This document shows, in pieces, positions 33,007-41,130 of a DNA stretch of 64,000 bases; position 1 is the stretch's first letter, and each line of letters begins with the position of its first letter. This stretch comes from Halorubrum sp. DM2. Its GTDB lineage: Archaea > Halobacteriota > Halobacteria > Halobacteriales > Haloferacaceae. Below the pieces are notes generated by a model. It ran no database searches and was not told the origin of the DNA. It saw nothing but the letters and a program-made list of their open reading frames with translations. The DNA lies in the NCBI RefSeq assembly GCF_901686465.1, contig NZ_LR594487.1:964894-1028893 (forward strand), given 5' to 3'. The translations under genes were made by a program, and so were the position numbers.

Positions 33007-34472
33007 ACACTAAGCTGAAGCGGAGCGGTTTCGCGGCACTGATCGCGCTGACGATGCTTCTGTCGGTCGTCGCGACACCAGTCGCGGCGGCCGGCGATAT
33101 CGGCTGGGGAGACGACGCGAAGACGCCGAACCCGACGATCGAGGCCGACGTGACGGTCGACGAGTGGGACAACTCGGAGTTCTCGTCGGCACTGGAGTAC
33201 TACGACGACGCGGGTGACGCTGCGACGCTGCCGGCCTCGGTAAACGAATCGAACGACAACCCGGTCACGCTGACTGCGACTGACATCGACTTCGACGAGC
33301 GCAACGAGTTCCCGCGAAACGACGACGAAGACGGTGAGAACTCGGCGTCCGCGCTCGACGATTCGGAGTGGACCGTCTCGGGCGCGACCGTGAGCTCGAC
33401 GACGACCGCGCCGGGCGTCGACGCGCTCAACTACGCCGGGACCGCGACCTCGGACTCGGCGACCTACTCGAACTTCAGCGTCGCTGACGGCGAGAAGTCG
33501 TACATCACGCTCGCCGCCGACATCAACTCGGCTACCGGAACGCCGACGCTCCAGCTCGTCGACGGCGACGGCGACTACGTCGAGGTCACCCTCTACGACG
33601 CCACAGCGACCGCGAGCGACGACAATGTCCTTGCGAACAGCACGGGCGAGGGGAAGGTGCTTCAGCACCAGGTCGGCGACCTGACCGTTCAGGGCTCCGG
33701 TGACGGGACCTTTGGCTCTGCCGAAGAGATCACGATCTCCGGCGACATCGATGCGGACGTGTCGGTCCTCGACGCCGAGCGAACGCGCGAGCTGACGTTC
33801 GGCGAGCGGCTCGCCGACACCGACGACGATGACGAGCTGGAGACCGTGACGATCACCGAGCCGCGCGGTGCGTACTCGGTGACCGGCATGGACACGCTCG
33901 ACGCAGTGATGTCCGACGCGACGATTTTCGGGATCACTGTCGACGCCGAGTTCGAGGCGGCTGACCTCCGCGACGACGCGGACGTGAGCGCGGAGTTCTC
34001 TTCGTCGAACGACTACCCGCAGTGGGACCAGTTCGGTGAGCTGGCGTTCCGGCTCGAACTCCCGACTGCGTTCGACCTGAGCTATTCGGACACTGAGCTC
34101 GTCGACGAGCCGTCGCTGCCGAGCGAGCGCTACAAGAACGTCGAGGTCGCCGAGGACACGGGCGACACGGAGTTCTCGGAGATCGAGTCGTACACCTCGG
34201 TGACGTCGAGCTACGACGGGAGCGAAGAGATCAGCCTCGACGCGACCGTCTCGACCGACACGAGCTACGTCGTGGCCTACGACGTCGTGCTGACGAACGG
34301 AGAGGTCTCGGCGATCCAGAGCGCCGCTGACGGCGGTGGCGCGGCGATCATGTCCTCGAACGGTGGCGGGTTCCTCGCCGGTATCTGGGGCTTCGTTACG
34401 AAGCCGTTCGGCGCGATCGTCTCGGCGATCTCCGGTATCGGCCTGTTCAGCCTGTTCCGCGGAGGGTCGTAA
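33003..34472 (+). CDS. Secreted acidic surface protein, C-terminally anchored
   Basis: 489-aa exported protein. The signal peptide is MNTKLKRSGFAALIALTMLL-SVVATPVAAA, with likely cleavage after AAA near residue 31. The ectodomain is very rich in Asp, Ser and Thr with repeated beta-strand-like patterns. A C-terminal hydrophobic part (FLAGIWGFVTKPFGAIVSAISGIGLFSLF) would anchor it. The ATG at 33003 overlaps the previous stop; longer frames are rejected because they place the signal internally. As first large gene of the membrane-protein run it is a good candidate for a major envelope or spike-like protein of virions or vesicles. Confidence 0.75.
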   Translation: MNTKLKRSGFAALIALTMLLSVVATPVAAAGDIGWGDDAKTPNPTIEADVTVDEWDNSEFSSALEYYDDAGDAATLPASVNESNDNPVTLTATDIDFDERNEFPRNDDEDGENSASALDDSEWTVSGATVSSTTTAPGVDALNYAGTATSDSATYSNFSVADGEKSYITLAADINSATGTPTLQLVDGDGDYVEVTLYDATATASDDNVLANSTGEGKVLQHQVGDLTVQGSGDGTFGSAEEITISGDIDADVSVLDAERTRELTFGERLADTDDDDELETVTITEPRGAYSVTGMDTLDAVMSDATIFGITVDAEFEAADLRDDADVSAEFSSSNDYPQWDQFGELAFRLELPTAFDLSYSDTELVDEPSLPSERYKNVEVAEDTGDTEFSEIESYTSVTSSYDGSEEISLDATVSTDTSYVVAYDVVLTNGEVSAIQSAADGGGAAIMSSNGGGFLAGIWGFVTKPFGAIVSAISGIGLFSLFRGGS

Positions 34473-34942
34473 TGTCTGGAGCCGCCGACGAGCTCCCGAC
34501 CGGAGACGACCCGTCTCCGAACGCGGTACTCACCGGTACGATCGGGTATCTTCAAGCCGACGGCACGCTCGGGACGCTCCTTCAGGGGGCGATCTTCGGG
34601 ACTCTCGTCTCGGTGTTCACCGGCGGCGTCAATCTCATTCAGAGTATCTTCAACCTCGTCGTGTCGCCGATCGACGCGACTACCGAGGCGACGATCGCGA
34701 CGATCGACGCGACAGTGATCGAACCGCTTGGGATCATCATCGCCGGCGCACAGGCGTCGGCCGCATCGGTCGAGAGCCAGTTCGGCGTGTTCGCGTTCCT
34801 CGTCGGGCTCGTGATCGTCCTCGGCGGCTTCCTGGTGATCGTTCAGTTCCTTCAGGAAGACGAGACCCCAGACACGTTCGTCGTGCCCGGGTTCCCGGAT
34901 ATCCCCTTCATCGGCGTCGAAGAAGAGAACGACGAGGGCTGA
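34472..34942 (+). CDS. Small membrane protein A of the structural run
   Basis: 156-aa protein with a hydrophilic N-terminus, a Gly/Thr-rich hydrophobic stretch (GTLLQGAIFGTLVSVFTGGVNLIQSIFNLVV) and a clear helix FGVFAFLVGLVIVLGGFLVIVQFL. It ends in an acidic tail with a Pro/Phe patch (PDTFVVPGFPDIPFIGVEE). The start overlaps the previous stop (TAATG). It is similar in style to the next two proteins, which may be distant paralogues. Function unknown. Confidence 0.7.
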   Translation: MSGAADELPTGDDPSPNAVLTGTIGYLQADGTLGTLLQGAIFGTLVSVFTGGVNLIQSIFNLVVSPIDATTEATIATIDATVIEPLGIIIAGAQASAASVESQFGVFAFLVGLVIVLGGFLVIVQFLQEDETPDTFVVPGFPDIPFIGVEEENDEG

Positions 34943-34992
34943 ATCCATGAGAGGACCATCGCGTTCCGACCCGAACGCGGGGGTAGAAAGCG

Positions 34993-35472
34993 ATGGCTGA
35001 CGACAACCAGACGAGCCTCGGAGACGATGAGCAGTCGTTCCTGCTCTCTGGGTCCTCTTCGCTCGACGGAGTGGATTTCCGAGCAGCGGAAGGTATCGAT
35101 TCAGGGAACGTCGCGCGGTCGGTCGCCGGAACGATCGGCTTCGCACTCGCGAGTGTCGCAGCGACGCTCGTCGGTGGTGTCGCCGAGGCGTGGACGCGCG
35201 TCCTCGACAGTCTCGCTGGGTTCATCGGAGGCGGTCGTGAGCTGGTGACGGGCATCGCGAGCAACATCGCTCCTGGTCCCGTCTACCGCGAGACCGATGG
35301 CCTGATCGGGACGCTCACTGAGAGTGTCACGATGCCGATGCGGGCGGCGTGGAACTCCGCACTGCCCGATACCGGACTTGCGGCGTGGATCGCCGGACTC
35401 GCGCTCGTGCTGCTGACGTTCTATGCGGCCGCTCGCGGCTTCGACGCTGTGTCGGAGGTGCTACGCGAGTGA
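34993..35472 (+). CDS. Small membrane protein B of the structural run
   Basis: 159-aa protein with an acidic N-terminus, amphipathic Gly/Ala segments (SVAGTIGFALASVAATLVGGVAEAW) and one strong helix (LAAWIAGLALVLLTFYAAARG) near the C-terminus. The phrase TIGFALASVAATLVGGV parallels protein C (FVIGAVATTILETVTGIV). The gap of 50 bases before it holds no other feature. The stop region overlaps the GTG of the next gene. Confidence 0.68.
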   Translation: MADDNQTSLGDDEQSFLLSGSSSLDGVDFRAAEGIDSGNVARSVAGTIGFALASVAATLVGGVAEAWTRVLDSLAGFIGGGRELVTGIASNIAPGPVYRETDGLIGTLTESVTMPMRAAWNSALPDTGLAAWIAGLALVLLTFYAAARGFDAVSEVLRE

Positions 35473-36044
35473 GCTTCAACGAACCGACCGGCGGAGGCGG
35501 GAGTGACGGGTCAACCACCGGTGACGGTGGACTCGGCTCCGACTCAGACGACGGCTCAACCGATAGTGGCGGAGGAGGAGTCGTCTGGGGAAACATCGCA
35601 CCAGGTTGGCTCCAAGACGCGAGCAGTGTCATCCGCGCCTTCGCGGAGAACCCGCGGGGCTTCGTTATCGGCGCGGTCGCAACGACGATCCTCGAAACGG
35701 TGACGGGCATCGTGACGACGGTCGTCTCGCAGCTGGTCCTGCTTGTCGGCGGCTCGCAACCGGGGCGGTTCAACGCGCCGAACGAGACGATCGGACTCGC
35801 AGATCTCCCGGTCGCCGTCGCGGACCTGCTCATCGGTGCCGGCGGGTTCAGCGGCGACGCGATCATCGGCGGCATCGAAGCATTCAACGCTACGATCGCG
35901 GACGCTGCGGCAGCCGTCGGCCCCTTCGGGCCGCTCGTGCTGATCGTCCTGATCAGCGTTGAGGCGATCGTCGCGATCGTCGTACTGCGGAGAGTCGTCT
36001 ACGTGATCGCCGACTTCCTCCAACTCGGAGGGCTGACAGAATGA
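35469..36044 (+). CDS. Small membrane protein C of the structural run
   Basis: 191-aa protein that starts with GTG at 35469 in a GTGA overlap (MSFNEPTGGGGSDG). About 45 residues of Gly/Ser/Asp low complexity are followed by membrane segments ENPRGFVIGAVATTILETVTGIVTTVVSQLVLLVGG and FGPLVLIVLISVEAIVAIVVLRRVVYVIADF. The next gene's ATG overlaps its end. Together with proteins A and B it looks like a set of membrane-embedded assembly components. Confidence 0.68.
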   Translation: MSFNEPTGGGGSDGSTTGDGGLGSDSDDGSTDSGGGGVVWGNIAPGWLQDASSVIRAFAENPRGFVIGAVATTILETVTGIVTTVVSQLVLLVGGSQPGRFNAPNETIGLADLPVAVADLLIGAGGFSGDAIIGGIEAFNATIADAAAAVGPFGPLVLIVLISVEAIVAIVVLRRVVYVIADFLQLGGLTE

Positions 36045-36319
36045 ACATCAAGCAAATCGCGAAGGACCCGCTGGCGCAGTTAGGTGCTGGAATCAGCGGG
36101 ATCGTCGCGCTCCTCAACCCCGAAGTACTCTTGGCGCTCTTCGACGCACTGCTCGCGTCAGCGCCACAGGTATTTTCGGCGATCTCAGTGAGTGCGCTGA
36201 CGCTCCCGCAGGTGCTGCCGCCGACGTCGCCGGTCGAGTGGGCCGTCGTCGCGGCCGCAGCGCTGTTCCTCGGCTACCTGGGCCGGCAGGTCTACGCAAA
36301 CCTCGACAGAGCAACATGA
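36041..36319 (+). CDS. Small membrane protein D of the structural run
   Basis: 92-aa protein (MNIKQIAKDPLAQLGAGISG) with two hydrophobic segments, about 12-50 (IVALLNPEVLLALFDALLASAPQVF) and 68-85 (WAVVAAAALFLGYLGRQVY). It overlaps its neighbours on both sides by 4 bases. No family recognised. Confidence 0.68.
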   Translation: MNIKQIAKDPLAQLGAGISGIVALLNPEVLLALFDALLASAPQVFSAISVSALTLPQVLPPTSPVEWAVVAAAALFLGYLGRQVYANLDRAT

Positions 36320-36387
36320 CACACAACACGAGCGGACGAACCGAGACGAATCGGACGCGAACGAACAGAGGTGAGAGCAGATGCTGA
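36316..36387 (+). CDS. 23-aa basic microprotein (possible)
   Basis: A 24-codon frame beginning in the ATGA overlap with protein D and ending within the first codons of protein E. The peptide is Thr/Arg-rich (MTHNTSGRTETNRTRTNRGE). It bridges what would otherwise be a 61-base gap, so it may maintain translational coupling. Evidence for a functional product is weak. Confidence 0.3.
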   Translation: MTHNTSGRTETNRTRTNRGESRC

Positions 36388-36746
36388 CGGTGGCGCTGGG
36401 CCTCGTGGCGCTCGGCGTGCTGGTCTACGTGGTCGGCGTCGAGGAGACGCAAGAAGCGGCCGCACGGGCCGGCTCGGGAGCGAGACGGGCCGGCTCCGGG
36501 CTGAAGCGCGGTGCGACATCAAGCGCTGCGGCCGGCGCGGCCGGTGCCGGTCTCGGTCTCCAGTTCGGGAACGACCTCCTGAACCTGGTACTCGCCGAGC
36601 CGGGGTTCTCGCTCGCGGCGCTGACGGGGATCTTCGGCGCGCTCGGAACCGGCGGCTTCCTCGGCGGCATCACAGGAGGTCAGTTCCTCCTGCTCGGCGT
36701 CGTCGTGTTCTTCGCCGCGTGGGCGGTCTTCGGGGGTGACGACTGA
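36381..36746 (+). CDS. Small membrane protein E of the structural run
   Basis: 121-aa protein. An N-terminal helix (LTVALGLVALGVLVYVVGV) is followed by an Ala/Gly/Arg-rich amphipathic stretch (TQEAAARAGSGARRAGSGLKRG), a weakly hydrophobic Gly-rich part, and a C-terminal helix (FLLLGVVVFFAAWAVFGG). The layout is reminiscent of small pore- or coat-like membrane proteins. Family unknown. Confidence 0.68.
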   Translation: MLTVALGLVALGVLVYVVGVEETQEAAARAGSGARRAGSGLKRGATSSAAAGAAGAGLGLQFGNDLLNLVLAEPGFSLAALTGIFGALGTGGFLGGITGGQFLLLGVVVFFAAWAVFGGDD

Positions 36747-36747
36747 G

Positions 36748-36984
36748 ATGCGGATGACCACCGAAGACACCCGCCAGCTGTGGCCGGTCGGCGCGGTGTG
36801 GGCGTTCTGTGTCGCTCTCGGACTCATAGGGACAATCGCAACGGGAGCGGCGCTTTCGAACGACCTCGCGTCGACGACGGTCGGCGGCTTCGGAGTCGGA
36901 TCGCTGACAGCCGCGACGCTGTTCGCCTTCTTCGTTGCCTACGTGGAGGCGAGCGAGCTTGACCGACGAGAGGGTCAACGATGA
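36748..36984 (+). CDS. Small membrane protein F of the structural run
   Basis: 78-aa protein (MRMTTEDTRQLWPVGAVWAF) with two membrane helices, LWPVGAVWAFCVALGLIGTIATGAAL and VGSLTAATLFAFFVAYVEASEL, and a short charged C-terminus. A GTG 12 nt upstream is an alternative start. It overlaps the next gene's ATG by 4 bases. Confidence 0.65.
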   Translation: MRMTTEDTRQLWPVGAVWAFCVALGLIGTIATGAALSNDLASTTVGGFGVGSLTAATLFAFFVAYVEASELDRREGQR

Positions 36985-38822
36985 GCCGCGGCGCTGCGGT
37001 CGTCGCGGTAAGCCTCGCTGTCGTTCTGGTCACGATGACGGCGACGCCCGCACTGGCGGCCGTAGCGCCGAGTGACGGGCCGACGGCGCAGGTAGAGAAC
37101 GCGAGCGAGACGGGGTTCGATGCGCCGGGGCCGTTCGAGATCTCGGAGCTGCGGACAGGCGGGAATCACCCGTCGGCTGCGCCGCCGTCAGTTCGATACG
37201 TCGGTGACGGCTCGACCGCGGGAGCAGTCGGTATCAGGCACGTTCCGGCTGATCCGCTCTCGAACGAGCCGGTGTTCCTCCAGCGCGGAGCAACGCTCAA
37301 CGGCGACGAGATCCGGGTCTACTCGACGGTCTTCGGCGACGAAGCGACCGGCGAGTACGAAGCGGTGATCGTTTACTGGGAACCGAAGACGGAGACCGTG
37401 AACGGCACGAACGTCGAGTACGCGGCGAATCAGGAGGTTCAGCGAGCGACAGTCAACATCGAGGCCGGGTACGCGAGCGCCCCGATCGCGTTGAACAGCC
37501 ACTACGACAAGTCGGTCGAGGCGACGATGTGGCTCGAACGCGACGGCGAGGTCGTCGACGGCGCACGCTGGCGGTTCACGCACGCCTCGGCACCCGCGTC
37601 TCAGCAGGTTCAGATCGAGACGCAAGCGGACGCGTGGTGGTACGCGTTCACGACGGTCCTTATTCCGGGAATCGCAGGGATCCTCGCCGGTCTGTCGGGT
37701 GCGAAGGCGACGCTGAAGCTGGCGGGGACTGGACCACGGTACTCGCTGGCGACCTGGGGGATCGTCTCCGGGTTCGGCGTGCTGATGGCGCTCGCGGGCC
37801 TCTACTACGAGGTCGCAACGGTCGTCGCGAACTTCGACATCCTGCTCGGACTCTCGCTGTTCCCGATCGCCTACGGCGGCGGGCTTCGGATGTCGCCGCC
37901 GACCGAACGGATCGCGTTCGAGCGGAAGGAGCTCACGAGCGCGCTGTCGCTCCGCCGGGGCGAGGACGCCGACGATTCTGACGGCGAAGCGGTCCCGGAC
38001 GGAGGCGAGACGGCAACGGCGGCGGACCGCGTCGAGATTCCCGACGAGGGGTACCACGACGAGCTGTACGAGGACATGTCGATCCTGACCACGGTCCGCG
38101 CGCCCAACGGTGGTCGGCTCCTGCCGAAGAAGGGGATTCGGCCGTTCTTCGCGCGGCTGTTCGCGAGCGCCGCTCGACTCGACCTGAGCGAGCTCCGGAC
38201 GAAGGTCAAAGTGTCCGGATCTGCCTCGGAGAAGATCTACACCGATCCCGAGGAGGATGTCGCGGTCGACCACAAACCCGCGCACCTACGGCGTCGGATG
38301 CCCGTGTGGCACCGGCTCCCCGAGCCTGACGAGGGCGAGAAGCTGTCGTGGGTCACTCGCGGGCTCTTCGGCGTTCTAACGATCGCGATGATCGGGCTGC
38401 CGCTCATCGGATGGCGAGTCGGCGGTACACTCATGAACACGCCGACGGTCGGGTTCGGACTCGGTCTCGTGCTGCTCGCGATCGAGAGCTACGAGGCCGT
38501 CGACGGGTCGATCGACTTCGTCCCGGCTCCGCGCCACGACATCACGGCGGACGCGTCGCTGACCGTTCTCCAGAAGGAGCACGCGAACGCTCGGACCATC
38601 GAGGACTACGAGGAGATCGCGTGGAACGAGCGGATGTCGACCGCGTTGGAGGCTCGCGATATCGAGGAACGCCGCGACAAGAGTGCCGTTCAGCGCTTCC
38701 TCGAAAACGAGGTCGGACTCGACCTCGACGTCGAGGACATCGACCGGCCTGAGGCCGAACCGACCGACTTCGAGTTCGAGGACAAGGGCCGACGCGATGT
38801 CGCGGGGGACGACGATGACTGA
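36981..38822 (+). CDS. Large exported membrane protein of the structural run
   Basis: 613-aa protein. The signal peptide is SRGAAVVAVSLAVVLVTM-TATPALA, cleaved near residue 24. An ectodomain of about 200 residues follows. Next are membrane helices FTTVLIPGIAGILAGLSGAKA, a pair within 250-300, and another pair around LFGVLTIAMIGLPLIGW and TVGFGLGLVLLAIES (about 465-510). A cytoplasmic acidic loop of about 150 residues (GEDADDSDGEAVPDGGE) and a charged C-terminal tail are visible. It may be a scaffold linking the surface layer to the ATPase encoded two genes downstream. No family assignment. Confidence 0.72.
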   Translation: MSRGAAVVAVSLAVVLVTMTATPALAAVAPSDGPTAQVENASETGFDAPGPFEISELRTGGNHPSAAPPSVRYVGDGSTAGAVGIRHVPADPLSNEPVFLQRGATLNGDEIRVYSTVFGDEATGEYEAVIVYWEPKTETVNGTNVEYAANQEVQRATVNIEAGYASAPIALNSHYDKSVEATMWLERDGEVVDGARWRFTHASAPASQQVQIETQADAWWYAFTTVLIPGIAGILAGLSGAKATLKLAGTGPRYSLATWGIVSGFGVLMALAGLYYEVATVVANFDILLGLSLFPIAYGGGLRMSPPTERIAFERKELTSALSLRRGEDADDSDGEAVPDGGETATAADRVEIPDEGYHDELYEDMSILTTVRAPNGGRLLPKKGIRPFFARLFASAARLDLSELRTKVKVSGSASEKIYTDPEEDVAVDHKPAHLRRRMPVWHRLPEPDEGEKLSWVTRGLFGVLTIAMIGLPLIGWRVGGTLMNTPTVGFGLGLVLLAIESYEAVDGSIDFVPAPRHDITADASLTVLQKEHANARTIEDYEEIAWNERMSTALEARDIEERRDKSAVQRFLENEVGLDLDVEDIDRPEAEPTDFEFEDKGRRDVAGDDDD

Positions 38823-39585
38823 GGCCGACGCCGAGCCGTACACGGCTCGCACGACACGGCCAGCGCTCGACGTCCTCGACCACGACCAAGACCGGCTGCT
38901 CTACCGAGGGGACACCTCGCGCGACCCGCCGATCCGGGCGCTCTCGGACGGCTTTCGGACCTACCGCGAGGCGCTGTTCTGGTATCAAGCGGCCGGGGTT
39001 CGGACGCTTGGACACGTCGAGGATGTGATTGAGCCGCGGCACATGCTCCCGATCTCGGACGTGTTCGAGCACTTGATCGCGGAGCGCGGGCAGGTTTCGG
39101 AGTACGCCCGCATGCGGGTGGTCGAGGCGCTGAACGACGCGTGCGACCTCGCCTACCGGGAGTTCAGGGAGCGAGCAAACGAACGTGTCGAGGACAGCGA
39201 GGCGACCTCGTGGAAGGACGTTGACCCGGAGAGCGAGCAGAACCCGCTGATGCGCCCGGCCTTCCAGCGGCTCGACCGGTCGCAGGCGGGGGCGCTGCTC
39301 CAGCTGTGGAACGGGTTCGAGAACCGGCAGGCGATCGGGCGGTGGGTCCGGTCGCTGACGGTCCCGACACACGGCGAGACGCCCGAGCGGTTCCTCGACA
39401 TGATCGTGTCGTCGCCGGTACTGCTGGAGTCGCTCCTCGACCAGGAGGGCGACGACGCGAAGCGGATTCGGTATCGGTTCGCGGTGAACGAGCTGCTCCC
39501 GCCGTTTCTCGCGGCGGCGCGCTCGCTCACCGGCAGCGAACGGACGGACAGCAGCGGAAGCCCACACGGAGCGTGGAACTCATGA
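38815..39585 (+). CDS. Soluble 256-aa protein preceding the ATPase
   Basis: Hypothetical cytoplasmic protein (MTEADAEPYTARTTRPALDV), helical and charged, without membrane segments or known motifs. It is flanked by 8-base and 4-base overlaps with the exported membrane protein and the ATPase gene. Tight coupling to the ATPase makes a partner or adaptor role plausible. It is one of only two sizeable soluble proteins in the structural run. Confidence 0.65.
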   Translation: MTEADAEPYTARTTRPALDVLDHDQDRLLYRGDTSRDPPIRALSDGFRTYREALFWYQAAGVRTLGHVEDVIEPRHMLPISDVFEHLIAERGQVSEYARMRVVEALNDACDLAYREFRERANERVEDSEATSWKDVDPESEQNPLMRPAFQRLDRSQAGALLQLWNGFENRQAIGRWVRSLTVPTHGETPERFLDMIVSSPVLLESLLDQEGDDAKRIRYRFAVNELLPPFLAAARSLTGSERTDSSGSPHGAWNS

Positions 39586-40952
39586 GTAGGTCAATCAGCA
39601 GTCGACGGAAGGAAGAGCGCGGTGAACAGGAGGTGCTCGACCGGCTCCACGAGGACTTCGTGCCGTGGGAGAAGTCGCGACAGGCGCGGTACCACGCGAC
39701 CGAGAAGTCGTGGGGACGGCTGGAGCAGTACCACAACGACGGCGAGCGCATCTACAAGGACTTCAGCGACGGCGACGGGAACAGCCTGAAGCCGTTCCAC
39801 AAGAAGCTGAAGTCGCTCGAACGGACGGCGCGGATCAGCGGAATCGAGAACGCACACCCGGTGTACCGCTACCCGAGCGCGTACCTCGACGCGATCATCC
39901 ACGTCGACGACGCTGAGCTGTGGGCGCTCGAAGACGGGCGGACCGACGACGACATCCTCGCCGAGCAGCCGCCGACTCGCCGGAAGGTGCTGAACTGGCT
40001 GGCGAAGCCGGAGAACGAGCACGTCCTGAAGGCGATGGGCGACGGCGGGACCGACATCTGGGCGCACTCGAAGCCCGGCGGCGGGAAGACGTCGTTCGCG
40101 AATGTCATCGGCGGCATCCGGATGCCGGAGATCAACAACGAGACGCTGCTCTGGATGCTCACGCTCGACGAGCTGGAGTGTCTCCCGCTGGCACCGTACA
40201 TGACCGTCGCGGTACCGAAAGGCGTCGACTACGAGGTCCACGCGAAGCCGCGGAACCCGACGCTGCCGACGACCGAGATCTCGCTGACCGACGTGTTCCG
40301 GGACACGATCGAGTACCGGAACCCGCGGGACCTCATGACCAAGGTCGTGCCCGGAGGCCTCTACGCGGTGCTACCGGACCCGCAGTTCCGCGGCTGCGAG
40401 AAGCTGACGCAGGCGACCTACACACCGGCGTCAGAAGCCGAGGAGCCGGCTGAGGTGACGCCGCTCCGCGACGTTAATTTCGCGTTCATGGAGACGAGAG
40501 CGAAGGACGACGAGTTCCTTCACCCGACGACGATCGTCCACGACGAGTTCTCCGACCTCGTGCCGCTGAACCCAGAGGCCGACGAGAACGACCAGAATCG
40601 GAAGGTGAAGGGCTACCCGGTCTCGCAGGGCAAGGGCCGGAAGAAGAACCTCTCGACGATGACGCTCTCGCACAGCGTCGCTCGATGCGACGAGGGCGTT
40701 CGAGAGAAGACCCGGTGGTTCGTCACGATGCCGAAGACGTCGCCGCCGGCGTCGTCGCTCTCGGGAATCGGGAACGTCCCGATCAACATGAGCTACGTGA
40801 ACCGGTTCGCGGACCGGACCGGCCGGGCGGTGATCTGGCGGAACCGACACTACGCACCGATCGAGTGGCCGAACCCGTACCGGAACTTCGAGTTCCGCGG
40901 CGAGATCTCGGTACGATACCCGCACCGGGAGGAGGCTCTCGATGCGCTTTAG
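39582..40952 (+). CDS. P-loop ATPase of the structural run
   Basis: 456-aa putative NTPase. The Walker A-like loop is SKPGGGKTS (163-171), in which Ser replaces the usual first Gly. The Walker B is TIVHDEFSDL (317-326), with catalytic-type Asp-Glu. A possible sensor motif is TLSHSVARC. The spacing of about 150 residues and the single-copy position among membrane-protein genes recall packaging or assembly ATPases of membrane-containing haloviruses and the VP8-like NTPase of pleolipoviruses; that likeness is by role, not by recognised family. It probably powers DNA loading or envelope assembly. Confidence 0.78.
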   Translation: MSRSISSRRKEERGEQEVLDRLHEDFVPWEKSRQARYHATEKSWGRLEQYHNDGERIYKDFSDGDGNSLKPFHKKLKSLERTARISGIENAHPVYRYPSAYLDAIIHVDDAELWALEDGRTDDDILAEQPPTRRKVLNWLAKPENEHVLKAMGDGGTDIWAHSKPGGGKTSFANVIGGIRMPEINNETLLWMLTLDELECLPLAPYMTVAVPKGVDYEVHAKPRNPTLPTTEISLTDVFRDTIEYRNPRDLMTKVVPGGLYAVLPDPQFRGCEKLTQATYTPASEAEEPAEVTPLRDVNFAFMETRAKDDEFLHPTTIVHDEFSDLVPLNPEADENDQNRKVKGYPVSQGKGRKKNLSTMTLSHSVARCDEGVREKTRWFVTMPKTSPPASSLSGIGNVPINMSYVNRFADRTGRAVIWRNRHYAPIEWPNPYRNFEFRGEISVRYPHREEALDAL

Positions 40953-41130
40953 ACCTCAAGAGGCGGCCGATTCTGGCCGTTTCGACGGCTTGAACGGTCG
41001 ATTTTCGGCGTCGAAACAAACTGACCCTCCCGAGATCGGCCGCGTCGGAATCGCTCGCGACCGCGCACAGCGAGACCCACACGCGCGCGTTCCTAAGAGA
41101 ACCGCAGGGGGAGGGGTGAGCCATGCCTAA
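40942..41130 (+). CDS. 62-aa basic protein (possible)
   Basis: A frame beginning inside the last codons of the ATPase gene (ATG 40942) and ending inside the first codons of the 1035-aa gene. It spans the 170-base gap between them. The product is basic (MRFRPQEAADSGRFDGLNGR at the start), unlike typical haloarchaeal proteins, so it may be a DNA-binding peptide or a chance frame. Confidence 0.35.
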   Translation: MRFRPQEAADSGRFDGLNGRFSASKQTDPPEIGRVGIARDRAQRDPHARVPKRTAGGGVSHA